DNA of 64,000 nt from Bog-756 sp963701325 (GTDB lineage: Bacteria; Actinomycetota; Acidimicrobiia; Acidimicrobiales; RAAP-2), in contig OY969604.1 in NCBI GenBank assembly GCA_963701325.1, positions 2,046,001 to 2,110,000 on the forward strand, written 5' to 3'. The notes under the pieces are model-generated. The model was not told the origin of the DNA. It was given only the letters and a program-made list of their open reading frames with translations, and made no database searches. The stretch's first letter is position 1, and every line of letters begins with the position of its first letter. Below are positions 63,535-64,000 of this stretch, piece by piece. The position numbers were made by a program, and so were the translations under genes.

Positions 63535-64000
63535 TCACTCGGCCTGTAGCTCGGCCCTAGCCTGGGCCAGAGACTCCAATTCATCCGGGCCGAGCTTCGG
63601 GGGCCGAAGATCCAACTGATCGATGGCGTGAACGAGGATGCCGCCCACCAACGCTCGAAGCGCGTACTTGTGGTCCGCCGGAACGATGAACCACGGAGCC
63701 CACGGGGTCGAAGTGGCAGTGAGAGTCTCCTCGTAGGCAGCCTGGTACTCGACCCAGTGTTGGCGTTCGGCCAGATCCGCCATTGAGAACTTCCAATACT
63801 TCGATGGGTCGTCCAGACGCTCGAGGAATCGATTCTTCTGCACCTCCTTGGACACGTGCAGGAAGATTTTCACGATTCGCGTGCCGTTGCGGTGGAGGTG
63901 GTGTTCGAAGGCGTTGATGTCCTCATAGCGGTCGCGCCAGATACGCTCCGCAGACCCGGCGCTCGAGTCGACGTTCATGTCACCGAGGAGCTCGGGGTGC
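63535..64000 (-). CDS. Polyphosphate kinase 2 family protein, C-terminal part (runs off the window)
   Basis: 155 residues are visible. The frame remains open to the edge (HPELLGDMNVD precedes the ATG at 63978), so the Walker motifs lie outside. The PPK2 C-terminal pattern is clear: RIWRDRYEDINAFEHHL, VSKEVQKNRFLERLDDPSKY, then TPWAPWFIVPADHKY and VGGILVHAIDQLDLR. It belongs to a different subgroup from the PPK2 at 5713. It would make nucleotides from polyphosphate, in keeping with a starvation or dormancy role for this cluster. Confidence 0.9.
   Translation of the reverse strand, partial: HPELLGDMNVDSSAGSAERIWRDRYEDINAFEHHLHRNGTRIVKIFLHVSKEVQKNRFLERLDDPSKYWKFSMADLAERQHWVEYQAAYEETLTATSTPWAPWFIVPADHKYALRALVGGILVHAIDQLDLRPPKLGPDELESLAQARAELQAE

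Overview
The window is GC-rich, gene-dense actinobacterial DNA. YWxxAADGGxF repeat proteins, DUF1345, DUF2252, DUF1269, DMFase-like and SigE-type sigma genes point to an Acidimicrobiia-like or related actinobacterium. That placement is inference; there is no rRNA gene or complete tRNA gene in the window to test it.

Chromosome-like part, about 1-27.6 kb. A SWIM-protein/SNF2 helicase pair is followed by a Tat-exported type II cholesterol-oxidase-like flavoprotein, and a P-type ATPase translationally coupled to a polyphosphate kinase 2. Next come a membrane GGDEF-EAL protein, a DHA2 drug exporter with a MarR regulator, and a secreted five-repeat protein ending in a beta-lactamase-like serine hydrolase. 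Then follow decayed MFS/TetR genes, a dimethylformamidase-like protein, a Tat lipoprotein amidohydrolase, a frameshifted glycosyltransferase and two sigma-factor/membrane-protein pairs around a SIMPL lipoprotein.

Integrated array, about 27.7-56.2 kb. Three copies of the 3' part of a tRNA-Arg(ACG) gene (28450, 37719, 50768) mark old attachment sites. A broken integrase sits just left of the first copy and an intact paralogue just left of the third. Copies 1 and 2 enclose a defence island: a complete type I Wadjet operon (jetA-B-C-D) followed by a two-gene winged-helix/nucleotidyltransferase module resembling AbiE. Copies 2 and 3 enclose a stress and transport cassette: K+ channel, FUSC-type membrane protein, MalT-like LuxR regulator, DUF1269, CMD-like, DUF2252, PLDc_N-like protein, lipoprotein and MFS exporter. 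Right of copy 3 is wreckage: an IS481 element abutting a beheaded ABC permease, fragments of two enzymes, and an IS3 element split by an IS30 element.

Stress and energy part, about 56.2-64 kb. It holds a small Hsp20, a ferritin-like protein, a three-gene orphan cytochrome b operon with b6-type haem spacing, a zinc alcohol dehydrogenase, an APC permease, a small conserved protein and a second PPK2 running off the end. A short quasi-palindrome resembling DosR/DevR half-sites lies 36-77 nt upstream of six transcription units between 43 and 64 kb. A separate 42-bp box lies upstream of two more. Together they suggest a stress or dormancy regulon, perhaps run by the LuxR-type regulator at 41.2-43.5 kb.

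Least certain: start codons of several genes, the biochemical role of the AbiE-like pair and of the cytochrome b complex, and whether the two single-base frameshifts are real or sequencing errors.
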